From NCBI RefSeq assembly GCF_015278315.1, contig NZ_JADIJE010000018.1:1-48136 (forward strand): a stretch of 48,136 bases of DNA, written 5' to 3'. Both the position numbers and the translations under genes were made by a program. Source of the stretch: Microbacterium ureisolvens. Its GTDB lineage: Bacteria > Actinomycetota > Actinomycetes > Actinomycetales > Microbacteriaceae. Under the pieces are notes generated by a model. It made no database searches. It was not told the origin of the DNA and saw only the letters and a list, made by a program, of their open reading frames with translations. Shown piece by piece: positions 22,555-29,344 of the stretch; positions within the stretch are counted from its first letter, which is position 1, and each line of letters opens with the position of its first letter.

Positions 22555-24504
22555 ATGACCGGGTCCGCCCACCCCACGCTCCGCGAGATCGCCGATCGCG
22601 GCATCCCGTTCGCCCTCATCGCGCGCGACGGCGCGACCGTCGAGCTGCTCACCGGCGACGTGGTCGACGTCGAGCTGCTGGCAGACATCCCACTGACCGA
22701 CGAGTCGGGCGCGCCGCGCGAGGTGCTCGCGCTGGTGCCCTTCCGCCAGGTGCGAGAGCGCGGGTTCGAGTGCCACGACGACGGCGCTCCGCTGCGCTGC
22801 CTGATCGTTTCGGACCGGGTGTCGATCCCTCGTGACGAAGCGCTCGCACAGCTGCCGACCGCGCCCGTCGCGCTGGAGGACCCCGGCTTCGACATCGCCG
22901 ACGAGGAGTACGCCGGCATCGTGCGCCGCGTCATCGCCGACGAGATCGGGCGCGGCGAGGGCGCCAACTTCGTGATCCGCCGCGATTTCACCGCGGGGGT
23001 CGGAACGGATGCCGCCACCGCCGCCCTGACGTGGTTCCGGGCTCTGCTCGCGCACGAGCGCGGCGCCTACTGGACGTTCGCGGTCGTCACTCCGGGCCAC
23101 GTGGCGGTGGGCGCGAGCCCCGAGGCGCACGTGAGCGCGCGCGACGGCGTCGTGACCATGAACCCGATCTCGGGCACGTTCCGCCACCCGGCGGGCGGCG
23201 CGACCGCCGAGACGCTCACCGAGTTCCTCCGCTCGACGAAGGAGACCGAGGAGCTCTTCATGGTCGTCGACGAGGAGCTCAAGATGATGAGCGCCGTGTG
23301 CTCCGACGGCGGCCGGATCACGGGCCCCCACCTCAAGGAGATGTCCCGGCTCACGCACACCGAGTACGTGCTGCGCGGCCGCAGCCGGCTCGACCCGCGC
23401 GACATCCTCCGCGAGACCATGTTCGCGCCCACTGTCACCGGCTCGCCGATGCAGAACGCGTGCACGGTCATCACGCGCCACGAGACGACTCCGCGGGGCT
23501 ACTACTCGGGCGTGGCCGCGCTCTTCACGCCGCGGCTGACGCTCGCCGCCGGCGAGCCCACGCATGACCTGGACGCCCCGATCCTCATCCGCACCGCCTA
23601 TCTCCAGGACGGCCGCCTGCGTGTGCCGGTGGGCGCGACGCTCGTGCGGCACTCCGACCCCTACGGCGAGGTCGGAGAGACCCACGGCAAGGCCGCGGGC
23701 GTGCTCGGAGCGATCGGCGCGGTGCCTCGCGACGCGGCGGCCGAGGCCACACCGAAGGCCGCGCGGACGTCGCCGGGCGAAGTCATCGACGAGGATGCGC
23801 CCGCGCCCGCGCCGCGCCGTCTCGCCGACGATCCCGGCATCGCCGAGCTCCTGGCCTCTCGCAACGCGCGGCTGGCGGAGTTCTGGCTGAACCCGCAGGG
23901 CTCCGACGAGCCCGGGCCGTTCACCGGCCGCTCCGCGCTCGTCGTCGACGCCGAGGACCGCTTCACCACGATGCTCGCCCACCAGCTGCGCCACCTCGGC
24001 CTCCAGGTCGAGATCGTGCCGTGGAGCCAGGTGACCGACGCGCAGGTCGACGCCGCCGAGCTCCTCGTCTCGGGGCCCGGTCCGGGTGACCCCCGCGACA
24101 CCTCGAGTCCCCGCATCCGCCGCGTGCGGGAGGTCGTCGCGCGCCGCCGCGACGCCGGTCGCCCCCTCCTCGCCGTGTGCCTCAGCCACCAGATCCTCGC
24201 GGACTCGTTCGGCATCGGCCTGGCGCCGCTGGAGGCCCCTCACCAGGGACTCCAGAAGTCTGTCGACGTCTTCGGCACGCCGGCGTCGATCGGGTTCTAC
24301 AACACCTTCACCGCGCGAGTGGCACCGGGCACGACGAGCGCCGGCGACGCCGAGATCTCGGCCGACGCGTCGGGCGACGTGTATGCCCTGCGCGGACCCG
24401 GCTTCGCGTCGGTGCAGGGGCACCTCGAGTCGATCCTGTCGCGCGACGGCATGACGACGCTGCAGCGCCTGGTCGAGCAGGCACTCACGCCGGTCCCCGC
24501 CTGA
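22555..24504 (+). CDS. trpEG: Fused anthranilate synthase (TrpE-TrpG; PhzE-like architecture)
   Basis: Converts chorismate plus glutamine to anthranilate, the first step of tryptophan synthesis. Residues about 1-430 form the chorismate-binding domain (MNPISGTFRHPAGG near 200, TKETEELFMVVDEELKMMS near 230, FAPTVTGSPMQNAC near 293). After an Ala/Pro-rich linker, about 460-649 form the class I glutamine amidotransferase with Cys 542 in LLAVCLSHQ and His 623/Glu 625 in VQGHLES. The AVCLSHQ form also occurs in PhzE, which makes ADIC for phenazines, but no phenazine gene is near and the trp attenuator points to anthranilate. Convergent with the ECF42 sigma gene. Confidence 0.92.
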   Translation: MTGSAHPTLREIADRGIPFALIARDGATVELLTGDVVDVELLADIPLTDESGAPREVLALVPFRQVRERGFECHDDGAPLRCLIVSDRVSIPRDEALAQLPTAPVALEDPGFDIADEEYAGIVRRVIADEIGRGEGANFVIRRDFTAGVGTDAATAALTWFRALLAHERGAYWTFAVVTPGHVAVGASPEAHVSARDGVVTMNPISGTFRHPAGGATAETLTEFLRSTKETEELFMVVDEELKMMSAVCSDGGRITGPHLKEMSRLTHTEYVLRGRSRLDPRDILRETMFAPTVTGSPMQNACTVITRHETTPRGYYSGVAALFTPRLTLAAGEPTHDLDAPILIRTAYLQDGRLRVPVGATLVRHSDPYGEVGETHGKAAGVLGAIGAVPRDAAAEATPKAARTSPGEVIDEDAPAPAPRRLADDPGIAELLASRNARLAEFWLNPQGSDEPGPFTGRSALVVDAEDRFTTMLAHQLRHLGLQVEIVPWSQVTDAQVDAAELLVSGPGPGDPRDTSSPRIRRVREVVARRRDAGRPLLAVCLSHQILADSFGIGLAPLEAPHQGLQKSVDVFGTPASIGFYNTFTARVAPGTTSAGDAEISADASGDVYALRGPGFASVQGHLESILSRDGMTTLQRLVEQALTPVPA

Positions 24505-24524
24505 ATCGCGGAGCATCCAGCCGC

Positions 24525-24551
24525 GTCCGGGTTCGGGTCCGGGTTCGGGTC
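24525..24551. repeat. 12-base tandem repeat after trpEG
   Basis: GTCCGGGTTCGG is present twice in tandem with a partial third copy, in the gap between convergent genes. Confidence 0.6.
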
Positions 24552-24563
24552 GCACCGCGAACG

Positions 24564-24590
24564 TTCGGGGCGCACGGTCCACGCCCCGAA
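24564..24590. terminator. Hairpin between convergent trpEG and ECF42 sigma genes
   Basis: TTCGGGGCG and CGCCCCGAA form a 9-bp stem with a 9-base loop. A second CGCCCCGAA at 24602-24610 could compete for the left arm. Confidence 0.65.
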
Positions 24591-24640
24591 TGGCCGCCCC
24601 GCGCCCCGAAACGCGAGAAAAGGACGACGGATGCCGCAGC

Positions 24641-25894
24641 TCAGCGAGCTGCGCGCGCCGCGAGCAGGCGCCGCTCGGCGTCGTTCGCGGTGAGCTCGAG
24701 GGCGCGCAGGTCCGCGGCGAGCGCCTCGTCCTCCCGGCCGAGGTCGCGCAGCAGCGACGCCCGCACCGCGTGCCACAGGTGGGACCGCGCGAGCGGATCC
24801 TCGAGCGCGTCGACCTCGGAGAGCGCCACGGCCGGCCCTTCGATGCGCGCGAGCGCCACGGCCCGGTTGAGCCGCACAACGGGCGACCGGTCGTAGGCGA
24901 GCAGCATGTCGTAGAGGGTCAGCACCTGCAGCCAGTCCGTCGATGCTGCGTCGGCGGCATCCGCGTGGCACGCCGCGATGGCTGCGTGGAGCTGCCAGCG
25001 CCCGGGCCGCCGCAGGCGTGCCGCCTGCTCGAGCGATGCACGCGCACCCGCGAGAAGGGCGGGATCCCAGCGCGCGCGGTCCTGATCGGCGAGCAGCACG
25101 AGTTCGCCGTCGACGGACCGCGCCGATTCACGCGCGCGGTGGAATTGCAGGAGCGCGTGCAGCCCGTGGGCCTCGGCGGCGCGCGGCAGCGCGTCGGCGA
25201 TCACGCGTGCGAGCCACAGCGCGTCGTCGGCGACATCGCGGTCGGCGTCGGCGTCGGCCCCCGCGACGAAGTGCGCTTCGCTGTACATCACCGAGACGAT
25301 CGTCAGCACGAGATCCAGCCGCGCGGCGGCGTCAGGCCCCTCCGGCACCCGGAGCGGGATGCCGCTCTCGGCGATCTTCCGCTTCGCCCGCGAGATGCGC
25401 TGTCCCGTCGCCGGGTCTGTCGAGAAGGTCGCGCGGGCGATCTGCGCGGTGGTCAGACCGCACACCGCACGGAGCGTCAGGGCCAGCTGTGCTTCCGGAG
25501 CGAGCGCGGGATGGCAGCAGCCGAACAGCAGCGGCAGTCGCTCGTCCGCGGGGCCGCCTTCGGTCGCGGGCGCCGGGGCGAGCAGCGCCACCTTGTCGCG
25601 CAGCACGCGCTCGCGCCGCACACGGTCCAACGCGTTGTGCCGAGACGCCTGCATCAGCCACGCACCGGGCCCCGGCGGTATCCCCCGCGCCCGCCATTCG
25701 CGCAGCGCCTCCTCCACGGCCTGCGCGACGGCTTCCTCGGCGACGTCGAAGCTGCCGAACGACACCGTGAGCGCGGCTGTGATCCGCGCAGACTCCTCGC
25801 GGACGACCGCGGCGAGGAGACGATCGGATGCCGCGACCGCCGCGCCGCCCGGCGGTTCGGGGTCGCTCGGGGTCGCGGCATCCGTTGCGGACAT
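24641..25894 (-). CDS. ECF42-type RNA polymerase sigma factor with C-terminal extension
   Basis: A 417-residue sigma factor: degenerate region 2 (AALTVSFGSFDVAEEAVAQA, near 40; LMQASRHNALDRVRRERVL near 80), region 4 (LPLLFGCCHPALAPEAQLAL near 118, GLTTAQIARATFSTDPATGQ near 143) and a long helical C-terminus of DUF6596/TPR type (LHALLQFHRARESARS near 245, LLAYDRSPVVRLNRAVALAR near 333). Length, FxxCCHP motif and the adjacent DGPF-protein gene identify group ECF42, whose extension is thought to control activity instead of an anti-sigma factor. ATG 25894 shares a base with the upstream stop (TGATG). A 14-bp inverted repeat lies in its first 25 codons. Confidence 0.93.
   Translation of the reverse strand: MSATDAATPSDPEPPGGAAVAASDRLLAAVVREESARITAALTVSFGSFDVAEEAVAQAVEEALREWRARGIPPGPGAWLMQASRHNALDRVRRERVLRDKVALLAPAPATEGGPADERLPLLFGCCHPALAPEAQLALTLRAVCGLTTAQIARATFSTDPATGQRISRAKRKIAESGIPLRVPEGPDAAARLDLVLTIVSVMYSEAHFVAGADADADRDVADDALWLARVIADALPRAAEAHGLHALLQFHRARESARSVDGELVLLADQDRARWDPALLAGARASLEQAARLRRPGRWQLHAAIAACHADAADAASTDWLQVLTLYDMLLAYDRSPVVRLNRAVALARIEGPAVALSEVDALEDPLARSHLWHAVRASLLRDLGREDEALAADLRALELTANDAERRLLAARAAR
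25825..25884. repeat. 14-bp inverted repeat made of two dispersed-motif copies inside the ECF42 gene
   Basis: CGGATGCCGCGACC at 25825-25838 and its complement at 25871-25884 face each other 32 bases apart, within codons about 4-24 of the sigma gene. The mRNA could fold here just after the start codon. Confidence 0.7.
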
Positions 25895-26262
25895 CACTCG
25901 AACTGGCTGTAGTCGACCACCATCGGGCGGATCTCGACGGCGACCCCCGGCAGCTCGAGCGAGGGCCAGGTCTTCACCAGCTCGATCGCGGCGTCGAGGT
26001 CGGGCACGTCGATCACGCTGAACCCGCCGACGACCTCCTTCGCCTCCGAGAAAGGCCCGTCGACGACGACCGGTCCTGCGCCGTCGCCCGAGCGGACCGT
26101 CGTCGCGGTCGTGACGGGGTGCAGCTCCGCACCCGAGTCGTCGATCTTGTCGGCGTTCGCGCCGAACCACTCGTAGATGCGCCCGTAGACCTCCTGGGCG
26201 CGCTCCTCCGGCACCGCCGCGTCGAGCTCGGGGGTCGAGGTGAACATGATGACGTACTTCAC
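25894..26262 (-). CDS. YCII-related/DGPF domain protein, ECF42 partner
   Basis: A 122-residue protein beginning (M)KYVIMFTSTPELDAAVP with the signature VVVDGPFSEAKEVVGGFSVI (near 66; the DGPF motif) and the closing IEVRP-type strand (VEIRPMVVDY). DGPF proteins are the constant neighbours and main targets of ECF42 sigma factors; no enzymatic activity is established. GTG 26262 is supported by AAAGGA nine bases upstream. The gene precedes and overlaps the sigma factor (TGATG), and a TGTCGA sequence 62-67 bases upstream may be the sigma recognition element. Confidence 0.92.
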   Translation of the reverse strand: MKYVIMFTSTPELDAAVPEERAQEVYGRIYEWFGANADKIDDSGAELHPVTTATTVRSGDGAGPVVVDGPFSEAKEVVGGFSVIDVPDLDAAIELVKTWPSLELPGVAVEIRPMVVDYSQFE

Positions 26263-26323
26263 GGTCGTCGTCCTTTCGTCAGTGGAACCGTTGCACCCCT
26301 ACAGCGAACGGACAAGACGGTTT

Positions 26324-26329
26324 TCGACA
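26324..26329 (-). promoter_or_regulatory. Candidate ECF42 -35 element (TGTCGA) of the DGPF-sigma operon
   Basis: TGTCGA, the -35 sequence reported for ECF42 promoters, occurs once in the upstream region. CGTTC follows at 13 bases; the expected -10 (CGA/TC-type) spacing is longer, so the -10 assignment is uncertain. Confidence 0.45.
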
Positions 26330-26363
26330 CCCGTGCGAAGAATCTCCGCGAACACCCCTGTGG

Positions 26364-27695
26364 TCAGATCAGCGAGACCGGGTTGAAGAGATCGGCGAGG
26401 ATCAGGATGCCGCCCATCACGAGGAGCGCGACGAAGACCGCGAACGTGAGCGGCACGAGCTTCGTGGCGTCGACGGGCTTCGGCGGCGGACGACGGAACA
26501 CCTTCGCCCACACGCGCTTGATGCCCTCCCACAGTGCGACCGCGATGTGGCCGCCGTCGAGGGGCAGCAGCGGGATCATGTTGAAGACGAACAACGCGAT
26601 GTTCAGCGACGCCAGCAGCGACAGGAAGCCGGCGACACGGTTGAGGATCGGCGAGTCCGCCGCCGCGACCTCGCCCGACAGGCGGCTGGCGCCGACGATG
26701 CTGAGGGGGCCGTTCGGGTCGCGCTCCTGCCCGGTGACGAGGTCGACACCGGTCTGCCACACCTTGACGGGAAGCTGCCAGATGATCCCGACGACCGCCT
26801 GGACGTTCTGCCCGGTCATCTGGGCGCCCGCCCAGATCGGCTGCTGCACGTACTCGACCGTCGGGCCGATGCCCACGAACCCGACCTCCTCGGTCGTGGT
26901 CGTTCCATCGGCGGCCGTCACCTCCGCCTCGATCGTCGCGGGTGTGATCTGCAGTGTCTGCTCCGCGCCGTCGCGCTCGATGACGACGGTCAGCTGCCGG
27001 CCGGGCGACGATCGGATGATGGCCGTCGCCTCATCGAAGTCCGCGACCGGCTGGCCGTCGATCGAGACGATGACGTCACCGGGCTGGATGCCGGCGGCCT
27101 CGGCCGGCGCGGTAGCCGAGGAGTCGGTGCACTCGCTCGAGGTGCTCGACGGAACGCATTCCGACAGCCGCGCGACCTCGGTCGTGGCTGTCTGCACGCC
27201 GATGCCGCTCAGCAGGATCGTGAACAGCACCACTGCGAACAGCAGGTTCATCACCGGCCCGCCGAGCATGACCACGATGCGCTGCCAGATCGGCAGGCGG
27301 TAGAACACGTGCGTGTCGTCCGCACCGTGGACCGTCTCGTCGTTCGCGTCGCGCGCATCCTGCACCATCGTCGCGAAGAAGCCGCCCCCGGCCCGCCCCG
27401 CTCGACCGTCCGATTGCTGCGATTCGACGCGCTCACCGGCCCGTCTGCGGGCGGGCGACGGCGGATACATGCCGGCCATCGAGATGTAGCCGCCGAGGGG
27501 AATCGCCTTCACGCCGTACTCGGTGCCGCGCCAGCGCTTGGACCACAGCGTCGGGCCGAATCCGACCATGTACTGGCCCACGCGCACGCCGAACTTCTTC
27601 GCGGGCCACAGGTGACCGAGTTCGTGCAGCGCGATCGACACGGCGAGGCCCACGACCATGAGGGCGACACCGATGACGAACGCGAGGATCTCCAC
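26364..27695 (-). CDS. rseP: Site-2 protease family intramembrane metalloprotease (M50)
   Basis: An intramembrane zinc protease that typically cleaves anti-sigma factors or signal-peptide remnants. The 443-residue protein has the zinc motif HELGH at 24-28 in the first helix, the conserved KAIPLGGYISMAGM near 63, a second helix (IWQRIVVMLGGPVMNLLFAVV near 138), a PDZ domain (AAGIQPGDVIVSIDGQPVADF near 200) and the C-terminal MIPLLPLDGGHI motif with the third metal-site Asp. Ser/Gly-rich insertion near 90-115. GTG 27695 lies six bases after TACCGT. It is divergent from the YcnI-linked gene, with a CRP-like site midway. Confidence 0.95.
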   Translation of the reverse strand: MEILAFVIGVALMVVGLAVSIALHELGHLWPAKKFGVRVGQYMVGFGPTLWSKRWRGTEYGVKAIPLGGYISMAGMYPPSPARRRAGERVESQQSDGRAGRAGGGFFATMVQDARDANDETVHGADDTHVFYRLPIWQRIVVMLGGPVMNLLFAVVLFTILLSGIGVQTATTEVARLSECVPSSTSSECTDSSATAPAEAAGIQPGDVIVSIDGQPVADFDEATAIIRSSPGRQLTVVIERDGAEQTLQITPATIEAEVTAADGTTTTEEVGFVGIGPTVEYVQQPIWAGAQMTGQNVQAVVGIIWQLPVKVWQTGVDLVTGQERDPNGPLSIVGASRLSGEVAAADSPILNRVAGFLSLLASLNIALFVFNMIPLLPLDGGHIAVALWEGIKRVWAKVFRRPPPKPVDATKLVPLTFAVFVALLVMGGILILADLFNPVSLI

Positions 27696-27701
27696 ACGCT
27701 C

Positions 27702-27707
27702 ACGGTA
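27702..27707 (-). promoter_or_regulatory. Leaderless-type -10 box (TACCGT) of rseP
   Basis: TACCGT, then GAGCGT, then GTG 27695. Confidence 0.6.
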
Positions 27708-27730
27708 CCCGCGTGAGGCTTTGAGTTGGG

Positions 27731-27746
27731 TGTGACGCCCGTCACG
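27731..27746. promoter_or_regulatory. CRP/GlxR-type binding site between rseP and the YcnI-linked gene
   Basis: TGTGACGCCCGTCACG matches TGTGA-N6-TCACA at nine of ten fixed positions. Its centre is about 43 bases upstream of the predicted rseP start point and about 40 upstream of the predicted start point of the divergent gene, a position used by class II activation. Confidence 0.55.
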
Positions 27747-27766
27747 GCAGGGGTGCCGGCCTCCCG

Positions 27767-27772
27767 TAGGCT
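27767..27772 (+). promoter_or_regulatory. -10 box (TAGGCT) of the YcnI-linked operon
   Basis: TAGGCT followed by a short leader that carries AGGAGG before GTG 27790. Unlike its neighbours this gene has a conventional ribosome binding site. Confidence 0.5.
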
Positions 27773-27789
27773 CGATGCGAGGAGGACCT

Positions 27790-28350
27790 GTGACCCCACG
27801 CCACGTGCGCGCCCTGCGCGGCACCGCTGCAGCATGGGTCGCGACGATCGTCGCCGCCACGGCGCACACCCTCGCCGGTGGCGGAGCCCCGCCTCCCGCT
27901 CTCGTCGCCACGGTCGGCATCCTGGCCTCTCCGTTCGCGGTCGCCCTCATCGGCCGCCGGCTGACCGGCTGGCGCATCGGAGTCACGGTGCTGGCGAGCC
28001 AGGCTTTCTTCCACGGTGCCTTCGCGCTCACCGCCGGCGCCGATCCGGCCGCCTTGCACGGCCACCACGTCACGCACCTCGGCGGCGACCTCAGCGCCGT
28101 CGTGCTGCCCGATGCGCCGATGCTCCTCGCCCACGTGCTCGCCGCCGCCCTGACCGTCTTCGCCCTGCACGGCGGAGAGCGGATGCTGCGTGCCCTGGGT
28201 CGCGGCATCCGCTCGCTCTTCTCGCGCGCCCGCGTGGCACGTCTGCCGTCGCTCCCCCGCCCCGTCGCGGTGGGGGCCGCCCCTCGGCACGTCGCCGCGC
28301 GCATCGTCCTGTCGGACCTGTCGCGCCGCGGACCTCCCGTCCTCGTCTGA
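27790..28350 (+). CDS. His-containing membrane protein upstream of ycnI
   Basis: A 186-residue membrane protein with about four helices (TAAAWVATIVAATAHTLAGG, ALVATVGILASPFAVALIG, IGVTVLASQAFFHGAFALTA, MLLAHVLAAALTVFALHGGE). Histidines cluster at HGHHVTHLGG (near 82) and HGG after the last helix, which could bind metal. It has AGGAGG at 27779-27784 before GTG 27790. It is 133 bases upstream of the YcnI gene in the same direction, and I infer a joint copper-related role. I do not recognise a named family. Confidence 0.75.
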   Translation: MTPRHVRALRGTAAAWVATIVAATAHTLAGGGAPPPALVATVGILASPFAVALIGRRLTGWRIGVTVLASQAFFHGAFALTAGADPAALHGHHVTHLGGDLSAVVLPDAPMLLAHVLAAALTVFALHGGERMLRALGRGIRSLFSRARVARLPSLPRPVAVGAAPRHVAARIVLSDLSRRGPPVLV

Positions 28351-28483
28351 GCGGCGCTCTCGCGCTGCGCCCGTCGCCGGCCCGCGCCCGTCGCGCGCGC
28401 CGGAACCCTCTTGCGTGGCCGCGACCGCGGCGCGCTCCCGTCGGCGTCCGTCGACGGCTCAGACGAAAGACGAAAGCACAGAC

Positions 28484-29209
28484 ATGACCACTACCTCTCC
28501 CACTCGTGCCCGCCGCACCGTCATCGGCGTCACCGCCGGACTCGCGCTGGCGATCGGCGCGCCGCTGGCCGCTTCGGCGCACGTGCACGTCGACCCGGGC
28601 ACAGCCTCGGCCGGCAGCACCTCGACGCTCACCTTCTCGTTCTCGCACGGCTGCGACGGCTCGCCCACCACGGCTCTGGCCGTCGACATCCCCGACGGGG
28701 TCGGCAACGTCACGCCGGTCGCCCAGGCCGGCTGGACCATCACGCGAGACCTCGGCACCGACGGCGTACCGACGCGCGTCGTCTACACGGCCGACCAGCC
28801 GGTCGAGAACGGGCTGAAGGCGACCGTGTCCATGGACGCGCTGTTCGCGGAGGATGCCGTCGACACGACGATCGCCTTCCCGGTGACGCAGTCCTGCGTC
28901 GCCGGAGAGACGGCCTGGACGCAGATCGCCGAGGACGGCGAGGACCCGCACGACCTCGACGCTCCGGCTCCCGTGGTCGAGGTCGGCCCCGTGGCCGACG
29001 ACGCCGAGGACGGGCACGGGTCGTCCGATGCCGCAGCCGCTGACGGGGGCTCGCACGACGACGCCGACGCGGCTGACGCGGCGGGCGCTCAGGATGCGGC
29101 ATCCGTCCCCTCCGCCGATCCGGTCGCTCGCTGGCTCGCCGCGGGCGGACTCGCGGCGGGCATCGCTGCGCTCGCAGTGGCGCTGGTGCGCGGCCGCCGC
29201 AAGGCCTGA
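28484..29209 (+). CDS. YcnI family (DUF1775) copper-binding exported membrane protein
   Basis: A 241-residue secreted, membrane-anchored protein. A signal peptide (1-32, ending in ASA) is followed directly by HVHVDPG, placing a histidine at the mature N-terminus as in the single-His Cu(II) site of Bacillus YcnI. The DUF1775 domain runs to about 150 with TFSFSHGCDGSPTTALAVDI and the conserved Trp of AGWTI. A long acidic Asp/Ala/His linker (about 165-205) and a C-terminal helix with basic anchor (AGIAALAVALVRGRRKA) complete it. CopC/CopD genes are not adjacent. ATG 28484 is preceded by GAAAG. Confidence 0.88.
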   Translation: MTTTSPTRARRTVIGVTAGLALAIGAPLAASAHVHVDPGTASAGSTSTLTFSFSHGCDGSPTTALAVDIPDGVGNVTPVAQAGWTITRDLGTDGVPTRVVYTADQPVENGLKATVSMDALFAEDAVDTTIAFPVTQSCVAGETAWTQIAEDGEDPHDLDAPAPVVEVGPVADDAEDGHGSSDAAAADGGSHDDADAADAAGAQDAASVPSADPVARWLAAGGLAAGIAALAVALVRGRRKA

Positions 29210-29230
29210 CCCCGACCGCGGGCCGGCCGT

Positions 29231-29302
29231 CCGGTCGTCGAGCGAGCCTGCGCGAGGAACGTCCCGGAGATTCCGCGACGTCCGCGCGCGCTCGACGACC
29301 GG
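29231..29302. repeat. 14-bp inverted repeat, REP-like intergenic element
   Basis: CCGGTCGTCGAGCG (29231-29244) and its exact complement (29289-29302) are 44 bases apart in the gap between ycnI and the MurE-like gene. The GGTCGTCGAGCGAGC core resembles dispersed hairpin repeats I recall from Microbacterium-type genomes; that resemblance is memory, not a search. It may also terminate ycnI. Confidence 0.55.
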
Positions 29303-29344
29303 CGCGCCGGGGGCCTGCGGGCGCCGTGCGAAGATGGATGCGCC

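Noticed and set aside
22555..24504. PhzE (phenazine ADIC synthase)
   Set aside because: The fused architecture and the AVCLSHQ motif fit PhzE, but no phz genes are nearby and the upstream trp leader indicates tryptophan control.
24558..24567. CGAACGTTCG palindrome as a LexA/SOS box
   Set aside because: The actinobacterial SOS box has a 4-base spacer between GAAC and GTTC; here the halves are fused, and the site is between convergent gene ends with no promoter to control.
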